Made by a program: the position numbers and the translations under genes
Notes under the pieces: generated by a model
Databases searched by the model: none
Told to the model about the DNA's origin: nothing
Seen by the model: only the letters and a program-made list of their open reading frames with translations
Part shown: positions 8,550-17,433 of the stretch, in pieces
Layout: every line of letters begins with the position of its first letter
Numbering within the stretch: position 1 is the stretch's first letter
Assembly: GCF_023896955.1 (NCBI RefSeq)
Contig: NZ_JAMHIW010000009.1
Coordinates: 1 to 64,000 of the forward strand
DNA length: 64,000 bases
Source: Micromonospora sp. RHAY321
Lineage (GTDB): Bacteria; Actinomycetota; Actinomycetes; Mycobacteriales; Micromonosporaceae
Reading direction: 5' to 3'

Positions 8550-8782
8550 CAGGATTGCGCCAGCGCAGGCTGCTTCACCCACCTGAATCCGGGGAGCAGG
8601 CTGAGGGCAGCAGAGTGGGGGCCTAGGGGAGTCGTTCCAGGGAGACACCATAGACACTGGATCTCCTCCGCCGACACCCCGTAGCGCCGGCCGATCTCCG
8701 TTACGTCCTGGCCCTCACCGTATGCAGCAATGATCTCGCCCGCGCCTTCCTCTGCTGTTGGTTCGATGGCCTCCGGAGACAT
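8528..8782 (-). CDS. Small hypothetical protein with HTH-like segment
   Basis: 84-aa frame from ATG 8782. Residues about 16-42 (IIAAYGEGQDVTEIGRRYGV, then SAEEIQ) look like a minimal helix-turn-helix; the rest is featureless. It overlaps the TetR 3' end by 22 nt on the opposite strand, and no good ribosome site is seen. It could be a remnant of a longer regulator. Confidence 0.3.
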   Translation of the reverse strand: MSPEAIEPTAEEGAGEIIAAYGEGQDVTEIGRRYGVSAEEIQCLWCLPGTTPLGPHSAALSLLPGFRWVKQPALAQSCYVSARV

Positions 8783-9089
8783 GTCCAGCACCGTAGTGTC
8801 GTCCACAACGGACCCACGTCCCCCACTTGGCCGACCTCGGACCCCAACGAGACGTCCGCCCACTCGCCCATCGGCCCGCACGCGGAACCCCTCAACTCGG
8901 CTCCCTAACTCCCAGCCTCAGAGACGGAATCGACGATGGCCCGGTCCTGACCAGCCACGATCAGGCCGCACCGGCATCCGGCAATTCGGCCCAGATCCGG
9001 CCGTTTCCGCCGGTCATGTCAGCCACACGACACCCGTCCGCCCTCGGGGCCTTCCCGCCACGGCCCGAGCGGGGTGCATCATCGTTCGG
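8783..9089. other. Intergenic region
   Basis: No convincing gene, hairpin or RNA is seen. It presumably contains the promoter of the lipoprotein at 9090. Confidence 0.4.
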
Positions 9090-9620
9090 ATGCGCACCCG
9101 CCTCAGCATCGTCGCCCTGGCCACTGCCGTCACCCTGACCGCTATCGGCTGCGGCAGCGATATCAACAGCAGTCCCTCCGTCACCGCCACCACCGCTGTC
9201 GCCGCCCCGACAGCCGCCCCGACGCCAGCCGCTCCGCATGATGCCAAGACCGTCCTCGCTGCGCTCACCGCCGCGAAGGTGGGTCTTAGCGGCGGTGCCG
9301 TGCAATCCGAAGACACCGACCCGAACGACCTCCTCGGCCGCCCCAACGGCTACCTATCCCGGGCCTCAGCGGACATGCCCGGCGGGGACCGCGACGGCGA
9401 TAAGTACGGCATCGAACGGGGCCTCGTGATCGAGGTGTTCCCGACCGCGGCCGACGCCGACCGGCGGTCCAAGTTCATCCAGGACACGCTCAAAAGCATG
9501 CAGATCCTCGGCACCGAGTATCACTATCGGGCCGGCGGGGGTGCGGTGCTGGTGCGGGTGTCGGGGAAGGTAAAGCCGTCGGTTGCGAAAAAGGTGCAGG
9601 CAGCCGTCGCCACACTGTGA
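9090..9620 (+). CDS. Secreted lipoprotein, hypothetical
   Basis: 176 aa. The signal peptide ends in a lipobox-like AIGC (Cys21), followed by a Ser/Thr/Pro/Ala linker to about residue 48. The globular part contains DTDPNDLLGRPNGYLSRASA and later IEVFPTAADADRRSKFIQ, a pattern of surface lipoproteins of unknown function common in actinobacteria. ATG 9090 is chosen because the signal peptide begins there; the longer upstream frame looks non-coding. A shared terminator separates it from the convergent lipoprotein. Confidence 0.75.
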   Translation: MRTRLSIVALATAVTLTAIGCGSDINSSPSVTATTAVAAPTAAPTPAAPHDAKTVLAALTAAKVGLSGGAVQSEDTDPNDLLGRPNGYLSRASADMPGGDRDGDKYGIERGLVIEVFPTAADADRRSKFIQDTLKSMQILGTEYHYRAGGGAVLVRVSGKVKPSVAKKVQAAVATL

Positions 9621-9688
9621 CCGGCGGACCCGCTGCGCGGCCTCGTTCAACAGGGTGAGGGCGGCCCGTGCACACTTGGCGAATGGAC

Positions 9689-9724
9689 AACGGCCCCGTC
9701 CTCTGACTTGTGGGCGGGGCCGTT
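9689..9724. terminator. Bidirectional terminator between convergent lipoprotein genes
   Basis: 10-bp stem AACGGCCCCG (9689-9698) with CGGGGCCGTT (9715-9724), 16-nt loop, ending in TTTACT on the + strand. Confidence 0.8.
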
Positions 9725-9735
9725 TACTCGTGTCG

Positions 9736-10443
9736 TCAGTCCTCGAAGGCACCCGGCGACGCGTACGCGACGCAGGAGGCCGGCTTGCCGGTCATGAGGA
9801 GGTCTATCTCGGCAACTGCCTTGCCTGAGGGCGGGATCAACTCGGGGTAGGTGAAGGAACCCCCGCTGATCTTCTTTGCGGCGTCGTAGCAGACGACGTC
9901 TACCTTAGGGCTCTTGAGCGGCTCCGTCTTCGGGTTGGTCACCTCGACCTTGGCTGTGAATCCGTCTCCGTACTCCGACTTCGCCACCTTGACAGGGCCA
10001 GTCTTGATCTCCGGGAAAGGCTCGGAGGAAAAGGTGCTCTTGTCCTCAACGAGCAGCGTCGCCTCGACCTTGGCCGCCTTCTTGCCCTTGGGCATTTCCA
10101 CCTGGGTCTGGACCGGGAACTTCTGTCCGGCCCGAGAGAAGTGCTCGACCTGTGACTCGCTCGCGAGTAGTTCGCCGTTAGCGTCCTTGACGTTGAACTG
10201 CACGGTCACGGACTGCCCAACTTTGTCCGAGGTGTTCTGCACGATGGCGATGAGCGACACGTAGATGTCCCTCTGACCGAAGCCGGTCTCCAAGAGCGAG
10301 CCAATCGGCTTCTCCTCGGCCGCGGCTGCGGTGCTGTTGGTCCCACCCGTCGAAGAGCCCTGCTCCACCTTGTCAGCCTCACCGCAGGCTGCGAGGGACA
10401 GTACAGAGCACGCAACGAGAGCGGCGATCCGAATATTAATCAA
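9736..10443 (-). CDS. FxLYD-type lipoprotein, hypothetical
   Basis: 235 aa. Signal peptide with lipobox SLAAC (Cys20), Ser/Thr/Ala-rich linker, then two beta-rich modules. Residues about 62-130 (IAIVQNTSDKVGQSVTVQFN) and 143-225 (AKVEVTNPKTEPLKSPKVDV, CYDAAKKISGG) look like paired FxLYD/Ig-like domains. TTG 10443 has GGGGA 7 nt upstream. It is likely membrane-anchored on the outer face; function unknown. Confidence 0.7.
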   Translation of the reverse strand: MINIRIAALVACSVLSLAACGEADKVEQGSSTGGTNSTAAAAEEKPIGSLLETGFGQRDIYVSLIAIVQNTSDKVGQSVTVQFNVKDANGELLASESQVEHFSRAGQKFPVQTQVEMPKGKKAAKVEATLLVEDKSTFSSEPFPEIKTGPVKVAKSEYGDGFTAKVEVTNPKTEPLKSPKVDVVCYDAAKKISGGSFTYPELIPPSGKAVAEIDLLMTGKPASCVAYASPGAFED

Positions 10444-10915
10444 GCTGGTCCCCGTTCAGGAGTTGTTAGGCCCGGGAGACGATAACGCAGCTTACCGACA
10501 CGAAGGCCAACTATCCGGTGTGCGCTGTCGCACGAACGGCTGCATCGGTCGCGCCCTTCGTCAGAGCAATTGGTCGAGCGGATGCAATTGACCAACTGGC
10601 CGCTGGCATACGGCAGCCAGTTCAACCCAGATTTCTTGGCCACCGCCGTGAGCAACCTGGACTTGCTGCCGCAGGCCTCGCTGCGAGTCACCCCTGCCGT
10701 CAGCCCTGAAGGTGCAAGTTCAGCGTTACGGCTGTGATGAGGGATGATGTCGATCCGCCATGATGAGCGACGGCGGGTAATGGAGGGTGGTCCGGCCCCT
10801 GCGGCCTGACCAGGTCGAGGTCGAGAGCGTCAGAGCGGCGCCCGCATCTCCGGATGGATCGCACCAGACCGGATGTGCGACGCGGCCCTGGGGTACCGAG
10901 GGGTACGGTCATCCG

Positions 10916-11091
10916 ATGGCGCATGTGCCTTCCCTGCCGCGGCGGGAGCGGCAAGTGTTGGCCGCGCTGTCCGCGGTGGCCGGGCGCTACGGCACGGCAT
11001 GGGTCGGCACGCCCCCCGCGCCGAGGCGATCGCCGCAGTGCACGAGGTGACCACAAACCCGTGGCTGCTGCACGTTCAGCCGAATCGGTAA
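10916..11091 (+). pseudogene. Frameshifted small hypothetical
   Basis: From ATG 10916 one frame reads MAHVPSLPRRERQVLAALSA and on to about TAWVGT. After a run of six Cs (11012-11017) the sense continues in another frame as RAEAIAAVHEVTTNPWLLHV and stops at 11091. It resembles small helical actinobacterial proteins with an AxxxIxxxTTDPxLL segment. Confidence 0.4.
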
Positions 11092-11420
11092 CCGGACCCG
11101 TTCTTCCTTCCGCTGCTCGTGAAGGAGGCGGGTCTCCTGGCCGACGCAGGCGAGCAGCGGCGGCGGGCCGAGTCAGCCGCCGTGCCCTCCGGTCCCACGC
11201 ATGCTGCGGATCCGCCATCCGGGACGCGAGACACCGTGGCCCGACTTGCCGAGCGGACCCCGCCAAGCAACTGGGTGCAGGCCACGAGGGACAGAGACCG
11301 CCCGCACCTACTGACGACGGTGGCGTCCCAGCGGACGACCGCCGATCGCTCACGCTCGTGAGTCACGCCGTGCCACACGACGGGAGGACGGAAGGCGACG
11401 TGCCCTCGAAAACCGCGGCC

Positions 11421-11516
11421 GCTGTGGCCTACTGGTACCGGCGGATCCCGATCTGCATCCGGCGGAGATCGCCGCGAATCGGCCGATCCGAACGCGCCGT
11501 ACGCCGGCATTGGCCG
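11421..11516 (+). pseudogene. HTH-protein fragment with compensating frameshifts
   Basis: Joined over two shifts it reads AVAYWYRR, DPDLHPAEIAA, IGRSERAVRRHW, the pattern of an HTH module of the type YWYRRxPxLHPAxIAxxIGRSxRTVRRHW. No flanking gene remains. Confidence 0.4.
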
Positions 11517-11786
11517 CCGCCCACAGACACCGCCACGCCTCCCGTCAACGGGCCGCACCCTCGCCACGTCGCTGACGGCCTGCGCCGTGGACGCCCCGGT
11601 CTGACAACCTATCCGGCCCTTCCATCGAAGGGACCGACTTTCACGTCTCGCGGCCACTCCGGCCACATCTCCGCTTACTTCTGACCACCCGTACGGCCGC
11701 TAGTTCTTGCTCCAGCGTTGATCTAGATTGCAGTCCTCATGCCTGCCTCGAAAGGTGAGAAGGCATCGACATTCAGAGGAACCGAA

Positions 11787-12359
11787 ATGGCACAGCCTTC
11801 CACCCCGCCCGTACCGCAGCCGCCGCCCAACCAACCGCCGTCCGGTGACCAACCCGTCGCGGCCCTGGCTGCGCCCACCGCAGCACGACCAGTCCGTGAA
11901 TGGATTGTGTTGGGAGCCGGTATTGCGGCCGTCATCGGCTCATTCATGCCGTGGGGCAAAGTGAGCGCACCAATTCTTGGCACGGTCACCGTGTCGGGTG
12001 TCGACGGACCGGACGGTTGGATCACGGCGGGTCTCGGCCTGGTGCTGGTCGTCTACGCCGGCATGAGCCTGCGCGGCCAGCGCACACCCATGGCCGTGCC
12101 CGTCCTTGCCGTTCTCGCTGCTCTCGGGCTGCTTGGTCTAGGCGTATGGAAGATCGTTGACCTGCAGGCGACTGAGGCGGATATGCGAGCGGAAATGTCC
12201 GGGGAGGACGATGTCCTGGGCATCGGAAAGGCGATGAGCGCGGCCGTACAGGTGAGCGTCGGGTCCGGGCTCTGGTTGCTGACCTTCGCTGGGTTGGCGG
12301 GCTCGGTCACCATGGTTCTCATCATGGTCAGCCGGTATCGCGCCCGCGACAGCAGCTGA
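11787..12359 (+). CDS. Four-TM membrane protein with Pro-rich N-terminus
   Basis: 190 aa. Residues 1-42 are Pro/Ala/Gln-rich and cytoplasmic. TM helices lie at about 47-65, 85-101, 109-130 and 160-182. The first is followed by SFMPWGKVSAPI, a motif of small actinobacterial membrane proteins of unknown role. ATG 11787 has AGAGGAACCGAA upstream. The next lipoprotein gene starts 55 nt later and may be cotranscribed. Confidence 0.7.
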   Translation: MAQPSTPPVPQPPPNQPPSGDQPVAALAAPTAARPVREWIVLGAGIAAVIGSFMPWGKVSAPILGTVTVSGVDGPDGWITAGLGLVLVVYAGMSLRGQRTPMAVPVLAVLAALGLLGLGVWKIVDLQATEADMRAEMSGEDDVLGIGKAMSAAVQVSVGSGLWLLTFAGLAGSVTMVLIMVSRYRARDSS

Positions 12360-12414
12360 TGTCGCTGGCGCCGAAAGCGAGTTCGGCAGCAGTCCCTCTT
12401 CACGACTATGGATC

Positions 12415-12807
12415 GTGTTGCGTGTTGGCCTTGCGGGAGTCCTGTCCCTTGCCGCTTGCGGTTCATCGGCCCCAGGCTCGACGCCGGCAAACAGAACGGG
12501 GTCCTCCACCTCGCCTGCTGTTGCCTCGTCCAGTTCCCAGCAATCGAGCCCGGCAGCCCAGCCCTTGCTCGACGACCCCACCTTGATGGCATCCCTGAAG
12601 ACCTACATCTGTGGGGCGCCTGAGCTGCCGTGCCCGCCATCTTGGGTTGACTCGACAACCATGGCGAAGGATGGGGACTCGATCAGGACCCATCTACCGA
12701 TAAAGAGCGACACGGCCGGTGCCGAGTCAGCTGGCAGGTGCCTAAACGATCGGTGCGGCGGGCGGTGCGGCGGCAGCGTCACCGGCGGCAGTGCGCCCGA
12801 TTCATAG
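12415..12807 (+). CDS. Small lipoprotein, hypothetical
   Basis: 130 aa from GTG 12415. Short signal peptide with lipobox SLAAC (Cys15), Ser/Thr/Gln-rich linker to about residue 47, then a Cys-containing segment (YICGAPELPCPPSWVDST). The C-terminal 30 residues are Gly/Arg-rich and could be read-through of a damaged 3' end. No ribosome site is obvious. Confidence 0.45.
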   Translation: MLRVGLAGVLSLAACGSSAPGSTPANRTGSSTSPAVASSSSQQSSPAAQPLLDDPTLMASLKTYICGAPELPCPPSWVDSTTMAKDGDSIRTHLPIKSDTAGAESAGRCLNDRCGGRCGGSVTGGSAPDS

Positions 12808-12884
12808 CGTGTGCGGTAGCACACACATGGTGATCGCAGCTGACGTCAAGGCTGCTACAAGCTTGATCTTGGACATTTGTACAC

Positions 12885-13856
12885 ATGAACGACGCCGCAC
12901 CGCGTGGCCGGCGACCCGCCCGCTATCTCACGGTCGCGCTGGCCGTCGCCCTCTGCTGCGCCCTCGTCGTGTTCATGAGTGTCCGCGCCGGCCACACCGC
13001 AGCCGCCCCGCCGAGCGAACCGTCGCTGACGGACTCGCCGTCGGACCAGCCGTCGGATCCGCCGTCGGACCCGCCGCCGGCAGATCCGACGCTGCCGGCT
13101 GACCCGCAGCCCTTGAAGGTCGCCCCGGGTGACACAAGCGTGGCGGTCGCCGCCTCGGTCCAGACCTACCTCAAGAGTCAGGGCGACCAGGGTGCGGTAG
13201 CCGTCCTGGACGCGACGACCGGAGCGCAGGTGGCGGTGAACGCGGACGTTGGATTCCATACGGCCAGCATCGTCAAGGTGGACATCCTCGCCACCCTGCT
13301 GCTCCAACGCCAGACGGAACAGGGTCTCACCGCGAACGAACGAAGCCTGGCGTACGACATGATCACCAAGAGCGACAACAACGCCGCGACAAGCCTCTGG
13401 AACGAGATCGGCGGCACCTCTGGGCTGGCCGCCGCCAACCGCACGCTCGGCCTGAGCGAGACCACCCCCGGCACCGGCAACTCCTGGGGTCACACGACCA
13501 CCACAGCGAAGGACCAGCTTCGCCTCCTACAGGATCTGACCAGCACCAGCGGCCCGCTCAACGCGACCAGTCGCAGCTATGTGCTGAACCTGATGAGCCA
13601 GGTCGAGAACGATCAGGACTGGGGCGTGCCGGCCGCGGCGTCAACGCAGGCCACCGACGTGTACGTGAAGAACGGCTGGCTGGACGACGCCACCGACAAT
13701 GGGCTGTGGATCAACAACAGCGTCGGCCGGATCGTCGAGCCTGGCCACGACTGGCTGGTCGTGGTGCTAACGAGCGGGAACACGAGCGAGAGCAGCGGCA
13801 TCAATGTCGTCGAGCACGCCGCGACCCTCGCTGTGAGCGGCCTGCGCGCGTCGTAG
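12885..13856 (+). CDS. Class A beta-lactamase-like serine hydrolase
   Basis: 323 aa. An N-terminal signal anchor (about 14-34) and a Pro/Ser/Asp repeat linker (43-75) precede a beta-lactamase/transpeptidase-fold domain. Active-site motifs are present: SIVK (Ser128, Lys131), SDN (163-165) and KNG (262-264) in place of KTG. A clear Glu166 omega-loop motif is not evident, so it may be a penicillin-interacting or carboxypeptidase-like enzyme rather than a true resistance lactamase. It probably acts outside the membrane. It starts at ATG 12885, with no strong ribosome site. Confidence 0.82.
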   Translation: MNDAAPRGRRPARYLTVALAVALCCALVVFMSVRAGHTAAAPPSEPSLTDSPSDQPSDPPSDPPPADPTLPADPQPLKVAPGDTSVAVAASVQTYLKSQGDQGAVAVLDATTGAQVAVNADVGFHTASIVKVDILATLLLQRQTEQGLTANERSLAYDMITKSDNNAATSLWNEIGGTSGLAAANRTLGLSETTPGTGNSWGHTTTTAKDQLRLLQDLTSTSGPLNATSRSYVLNLMSQVENDQDWGVPAAASTQATDVYVKNGWLDDATDNGLWINNSVGRIVEPGHDWLVVVLTSGNTSESSGINVVEHAATLAVSGLRAS

Positions 13857-13860
13857 CCGG

Positions 13861-14040
13861 CACCCACCTACCCGGTGCACCCCTATGCCTGGCCGGCACC
13901 GGCCCGGCCCAGCTGCCGGTGGCGCTCGGAACGATGGGCGGCTCCCTGAATTTCTGGTCGTACTTCGACGGCTGGGGCTACGTACACCTCTACCGCAACC
14001 AGAACGGCAAGATGACCGAACTGGCTCCGGCTGAATCGGG
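13861..14040 (+). pseudogene. Possible 3' fragment of a secreted repeat protein
   Basis: One frame reads GTMGGSLNFWSYFDGWGYVH and then LYRNQNGKMTELAPAES, compositionally unlike shadow translation. It has no start and runs directly into the IS21 remnant, as if truncated by it. The family is not recognised. Confidence 0.3.
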
Positions 14041-14063
14041 ACCACCTCCTGAAGCATCGGGAG

Positions 14064-14248
14064 GTGCTGAGCGTGGAGGACTGGGCGGAGATCCGGCGGC
14101 TTACGGCGGTCGGAGGGGATGGCGATCCAGGCCACAGCACAGCGATTGAGGATGTCTCCGCAACACCGTGCAAAAGGCCCTGCCCAGTGACGAGCCGCCG
14201 CGGTATGGGTGGGCAGCGAAGGGCTCGATCGTTGGTGGTAGCCCGTAA
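14064..14248 (+). mobile_element. IS21-family istA 5' remnant, multiply frameshifted
   Basis: Starts at GTG 14064 as MLSVEDWAEIRRL. After a shift it reads MAIQATAQRLRMS, and after another NTVQKALPSDEPPRYGWAAK then GSIVG, with a stop at 14246-14248. This is the N-terminal HTH of IstA transposases (SVEDWAEIRRL, GMAIKxIARxLGxSRNTVRxAL, PPRYxRxxKGSIVD). Only about 60 codons remain, and no istB or terminal repeats are seen. Confidence 0.7.
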
Positions 14249-14675
14249 ATGCCGGTTGCAGCCGTGGGGGCGTCGTTGACGACGCTCGGGTCGATGCTCC
14301 AGCGACTGGCCATCGCCATCCGTCCGATTCGGACGGTGTTGTTTCGTACCAGGCTGTCCACTCATCGTCCGACCAGTGTTCCCATCCGTGTTCCATACCG
14401 CGAGTGCCGATGCCCAGTTCGATCTCGTCGGCCGTCGGAGCGCCGACGAACAGCGGAATCTCGCCTCGCTCGCCGTTGAAGCAGTAGGCGCGCGACAGCT
14501 CACCATCCAGGGCCCGGGCCCAGGCTTGATAGTCCGGAACTCGTTCGTAAGCGAAGAACTGCACCTCGCCCAGATGCTGACTCAGCACTCTGAGCCAATC
14601 GGGGAAGGGCGGCTCGGTCGCGTCGAAGCCCGGTGGCATATGCCGCCGGCCGTGGGCGAGGGTCCAGCCTGGCAC
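14101..14675 (-). pseudogene. Frameshifted conserved hypothetical
   Basis: From GTG 14675 the frame reads GRRHMPPGFDATEPPFPDWL and FFAYERVPDYQAWARALDGE, followed by GERGEIPLFVGAPTADEIEL, up to WSDDEWTAWYE. Sense then continues in a different frame as MAMASRWSIDPSVV. The pattern (YHAWARA, GERGE, then WSxDP) belongs to an uncharacterised actinobacterial family. The shift lies around 14300-14345. The 3' end overlaps the IS21 remnant on the other strand. Confidence 0.6.
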
Positions 14676-14697
14676 CGCCGCGTGGGATGGACGTTAG

Positions 14698-14927
14698 GCC
14701 TGGCTTGCGGTCGTCGTCTTCCTGAACGCGATGGTCAACCTGTCCTACTACCTGCGCTGGATCGTCCCGACCTACCCCGCGCTCGCATCGCCGGACAGCG
14801 ACCAGCCCCGTCGCATGACACGCCGGGGAGGCGATGGTCGGCGAGGGGTGCGGCGACCCCTGCCGCCCTCACCTTCGCGGTGGGCGTCCGCGCGGGCCTG
14901 CTTCGGGGCGTGGCGGCGTCGCCGTAG
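14698..14927 (+). pseudogene. NuoN-like (complex I ND2) C-terminal fragment
   Basis: Reads AWLAVVVFLNAMVNLSYYLR then WIVPTYP, like the last helices of NADH-quinone oxidoreductase subunit N. A second frame supplies ARGAATPAALTFAVGVRAGL and the end at 14927. No 5' part is present. Confidence 0.45.
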
Positions 14928-15129
14928 GCACCGAACCCGGAACACCCACCACACCCACCGGTCCCGACGGTCGCCCGGCCGGGCGTAAGGCGAGGCTCCG
15001 ACGGGATGTCTGCCAGTCCAGGGACAAAGATCGCGGGGAGCGAATGGACCACCACCACGTCCTTGCACCAGTCGCGGCACGGCATCGATCAATCGGCTCG
15101 TGGGTACCGAACCCGTGGTGCCGTTCCTT
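14928..15129. other. Intergenic, no gene seen
   Basis: Separates the NuoN-like remnant from the small-gene cluster on the minus strand; no feature is recognised. Confidence 0.4.
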
Positions 15130-15267
15130 CTACTTGATAGCGATGACAACAGCGGCCAGGACAAAGCCTGCCGCGGCGATGACCGCCAGGCAGAACATGA
15201 CGAACAGCGGAAGATCGCCGCCCATCAAGCGTCGCCGTTGTGGTGGTCTGCCATCAGATCCGAACAT
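15130..15267 (-). CDS. 45-aa single-TM membrane protein
   Basis: ATG 15267 has AGGAAAGG about 8 nt upstream. The protein is a short basic N-terminus (MFGSDGRPPQRRRLMGGD) followed by one long TM helix (LPLFVMFCLAVIAAAGFVLA). Function unknown. It lies 85 nt downstream of the 48-aa gene on the same strand. Confidence 0.55.
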   Translation of the reverse strand: MFGSDGRPPQRRRLMGGDLPLFVMFCLAVIAAAGFVLAAVVIAIK

Positions 15268-15352
15268 CGCAAGAGCCCTTTCCTGTTGGACGGTTCCGCC
15301 TTCGGCCTCGTTCGGTGCGTTCGTTGACGACACCGGTGGGCAGGTGAACGGC

Positions 15353-15499
15353 TCAGCGGCGGTTCCGTAGTCGCTGGGCGAGCTGTCGTAGCCGTCGCGG
15401 GTTCTCGGGCTTCTTGAGCTGCTCGCGGCCCTTCCGGATCATCCGCTGTCCTTGCGGACTGCCGACGAACCGGCGGATGCGATCGATGATTGATGCCAT
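15353..15499 (-). CDS. 48-aa basic protein
   Basis: ATG 15499, stop 15353-15355, GAAGGG 8 nt upstream of the start. It encodes MASIIDRIRRFVGSPQGQRM then IRKGREQLKKPENPRRLRQL and AQRLRNRR: amphipathic and very basic, like small actinobacterial proteins with a SPQGQRxxxxGRE motif. Too short for ordinary gene callers. Role unknown. Confidence 0.65.
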   Translation of the reverse strand: MASIIDRIRRFVGSPQGQRMIRKGREQLKKPENPRRLRQLAQRLRNRR

Positions 15500-15762
15500 G
15501 GTCCTGACCCTTCAATTGTGAGGAACAAGCCGATAGGGGTTGCTAGTCGCACCGGCGACCGGGCTGTGGGTGGCCCGTCTGCGCCCGTCGACGTGGACAC
15601 TGCGGGCGGAGGGCCTTGGTCTTGTAGGTTTGATCAAGTTCCTCGGCTGAACGCGACCGCTTCATCTGCGGCGGTGTGGCGACAGACGCAGTCAACTGTT
15701 GTGATCGCCGGTTGGCCGGCAATAGTTCCGTGGGCTCGTCGCGGAGCCAGGGATATGGATGA

Positions 15763-16014
15763 TCACTTCTCGGCGGTGGCTTCAGTCGCGTCGGCGACTG
15801 TTCCCGTGATGTCAGTGACCGCTCCTGTCGTTTCGGTGACCGCCCCGGTGGCGGTGTCGACGAATGTCTGACCCGCCTCGGTGATGCTGCCGGCGGCCTG
15901 GCCTGGTAGGTCGGCCAGACCGCCGGGCAGTTCGATACCAAGCTCGCTGACTTGGTCTCCGGCTCCTTGCAGCAGTTCGGTTGCCTTGTCCTTGAACATG
16001 TCGAACAGACCCAT
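15763..16014 (-). CDS. Small amphipathic helical protein (Rv0909-antitoxin-like length)
   Basis: 83 aa from ATG 16014 with GAAGGG 8 nt upstream. It begins MGLFDMFKDKATELLQGAGD like many small actinobacterial stress or antitoxin-like proteins and ends in imperfect Thr/Ala repeats (TATGAVTETTGAVTDITGTV). It is downstream of the CaCA exchanger on the same strand (92 nt). No toxin partner is seen. Confidence 0.6.
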   Translation of the reverse strand: MGLFDMFKDKATELLQGAGDQVSELGIELPGGLADLPGQAAGSITEAGQTFVDTATGAVTETTGAVTDITGTVADATEATAEK

Positions 16015-16106
16015 GGCAGTAGCCCTTCGGTTGATGTCTGGGGGTATGGAGATGCCCGCTGCCCCTGAGCGGCACCGATGCTCGGCAGCTCACGTTGGCG
16101 CTGCGT

Positions 16107-17357
16107 CTAGCGTCCGCTGCCGTCTACCGCTTGCTGTACGCGCTGCTGGTTGTCCGCCGGGTCAGCCGGCGCCGGTCGGAAGGGTGCGGTGAGGGTGGGC
16201 AGGATGTGGCGGCGGTTGCGGATCAATGCCGCGAGGGCGATCGCGGCGTAGATGCCGGACAGCACGTAACGCGCTGTCTGGCCGGGCAGGGCGAATTGCA
16301 CGACGAACAGGCCGAGCAGGGTCCAGGCGGCCCAACGGGGGAACCGCAGGGCGAGTAGTGCGGCGACGCCGAGGAGGGTTTGGGTCGCGGTGAGCAGGAA
16401 TTCCTCCACCTGGCGGGCGTCCAGGTGCAGGGATGTGGTGCCACCGCCGAGCAGGTAGGCGATGGGAAGACTGCCGACGAGCAGGGTCCACTGATTGACC
16501 TTGCTGGAGATAAGCGTGCCGATCGCGGCGGCGCCGTTACCGCGTACGGCGAACAGGATCGCGACGATGAACTCCGGGGCCTCCGACGCCAGCGGCGCGA
16601 GCCACTGCACGAGCAGGAACTGGTCGATGCCGAGCTGGGTGCCGGTGCCGATGAGCGCGTGGGCGAATGGTTCGGCGCAGGCCAGGATCACCGCGGCGGC
16701 GAACGTGAACAGGCTGACAACAAGGACGCGGCGGGTGCGTGTCGGAAGCTGGCCGATAACGGCTGCCGGGCCGACCAGGTGGGGCTCTTCGACCTCGCTG
16801 CGGGAGACTTTCCACAGGTAGAACACGAAGAAACCGAGCAGGGCGAACCCGAGCAGCAGCGAAATCTGACCGGTTACCGGGATGACGAACGCGACGACCG
16901 ACGCGATCGCCAGGAACCCAAGTTCGACCCGGTAACCGGACTCCAATGTCAGCTCCCGTACCGACTTGCCGGTGCGCCGCTTGGCGATCGCCAGGGAGAC
17001 GAGGACCACCACTGACCAGCCGAGGCCGAGCAGCAGGCGGTTGGAGCCGGTCATGTTCGCCGCGGCGTAGGCGACGTACTCCGGGTTACTGCCGGCGGTG
17101 TAGGCGAAATATAGATCGACGGCGTACTCGGGCAGCACGGCGATGACGGCGAGGATAGCGATCGCCAGCCCACCGGAGATGTCCACCTGCGCGGCCTCGG
17201 CGGCCCAGGCCAGCACGAATGACGCCGCTACGACCGCCATGCCGAACAACAGCAAACCCACCACCGGGGTCGGGGACACGCCGGCGAACCGCACAAACAG
17301 CGCGGGCACCGTCAGGCCGGCACACAGGGCGAGCGGGCGCAGCAGCTTCGAGAACAT
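16107..17357 (-). CDS. CaCA-superfamily cation exchanger (sodium/calcium or Mn2+ type)
   Basis: 416-aa integral membrane exchanger with two Na_Ca_ex halves and about 11 TM helices. The alpha-repeats are visible: PEYAVDLYFAYTAG with ANMTGSNRLLLG in the first half, and SEAPEFIVAILFAVRGNG with SSKVNQWTLLVG in the second. ATG 17357 is chosen for GGAAGGAG 4 nt upstream; the longer frame upstream is riboswitch sequence. The yybP-ykoY leader indicates control by Mn2+, so the protein is probably a Mn2+ exporter or a Ca2+/Mn2+ exchanger; the ion is inference from the riboswitch. Confidence 0.9.
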   Translation of the reverse strand: MFSKLLRPLALCAGLTVPALFVRFAGVSPTPVVGLLLFGMAVVAASFVLAWAAEAAQVDISGGLAIAILAVIAVLPEYAVDLYFAYTAGSNPEYVAYAAANMTGSNRLLLGLGWSVVVLVSLAIAKRRTGKSVRELTLESGYRVELGFLAIASVVAFVIPVTGQISLLLGFALLGFFVFYLWKVSRSEVEEPHLVGPAAVIGQLPTRTRRVLVVSLFTFAAAVILACAEPFAHALIGTGTQLGIDQFLLVQWLAPLASEAPEFIVAILFAVRGNGAAAIGTLISSKVNQWTLLVGSLPIAYLLGGGTTSLHLDARQVEEFLLTATQTLLGVAALLALRFPRWAAWTLLGLFVVQFALPGQTARYVLSGIYAAIALAALIRNRRHILPTLTAPFRPAPADPADNQQRVQQAVDGSGR

Positions 17358-17433
17358 AGTTCTCCTTCCCGGTCGGCGACCTGCCTCGACCGGGGGATTC
17401 CCAGGGGTCTCGGCCAGACGCAACATCGACTGG

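Larger units (their letters stand above)
10444..11786. other. 1.3-kb region of decayed genes
   Basis: No intact gene. Two fragments can be read across frames (10916-11091 and 11421-11516, listed separately). The rest gives only low-complexity Arg/Pro/Ala translations typical of non-coding GC-rich DNA. Confidence 0.5.
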
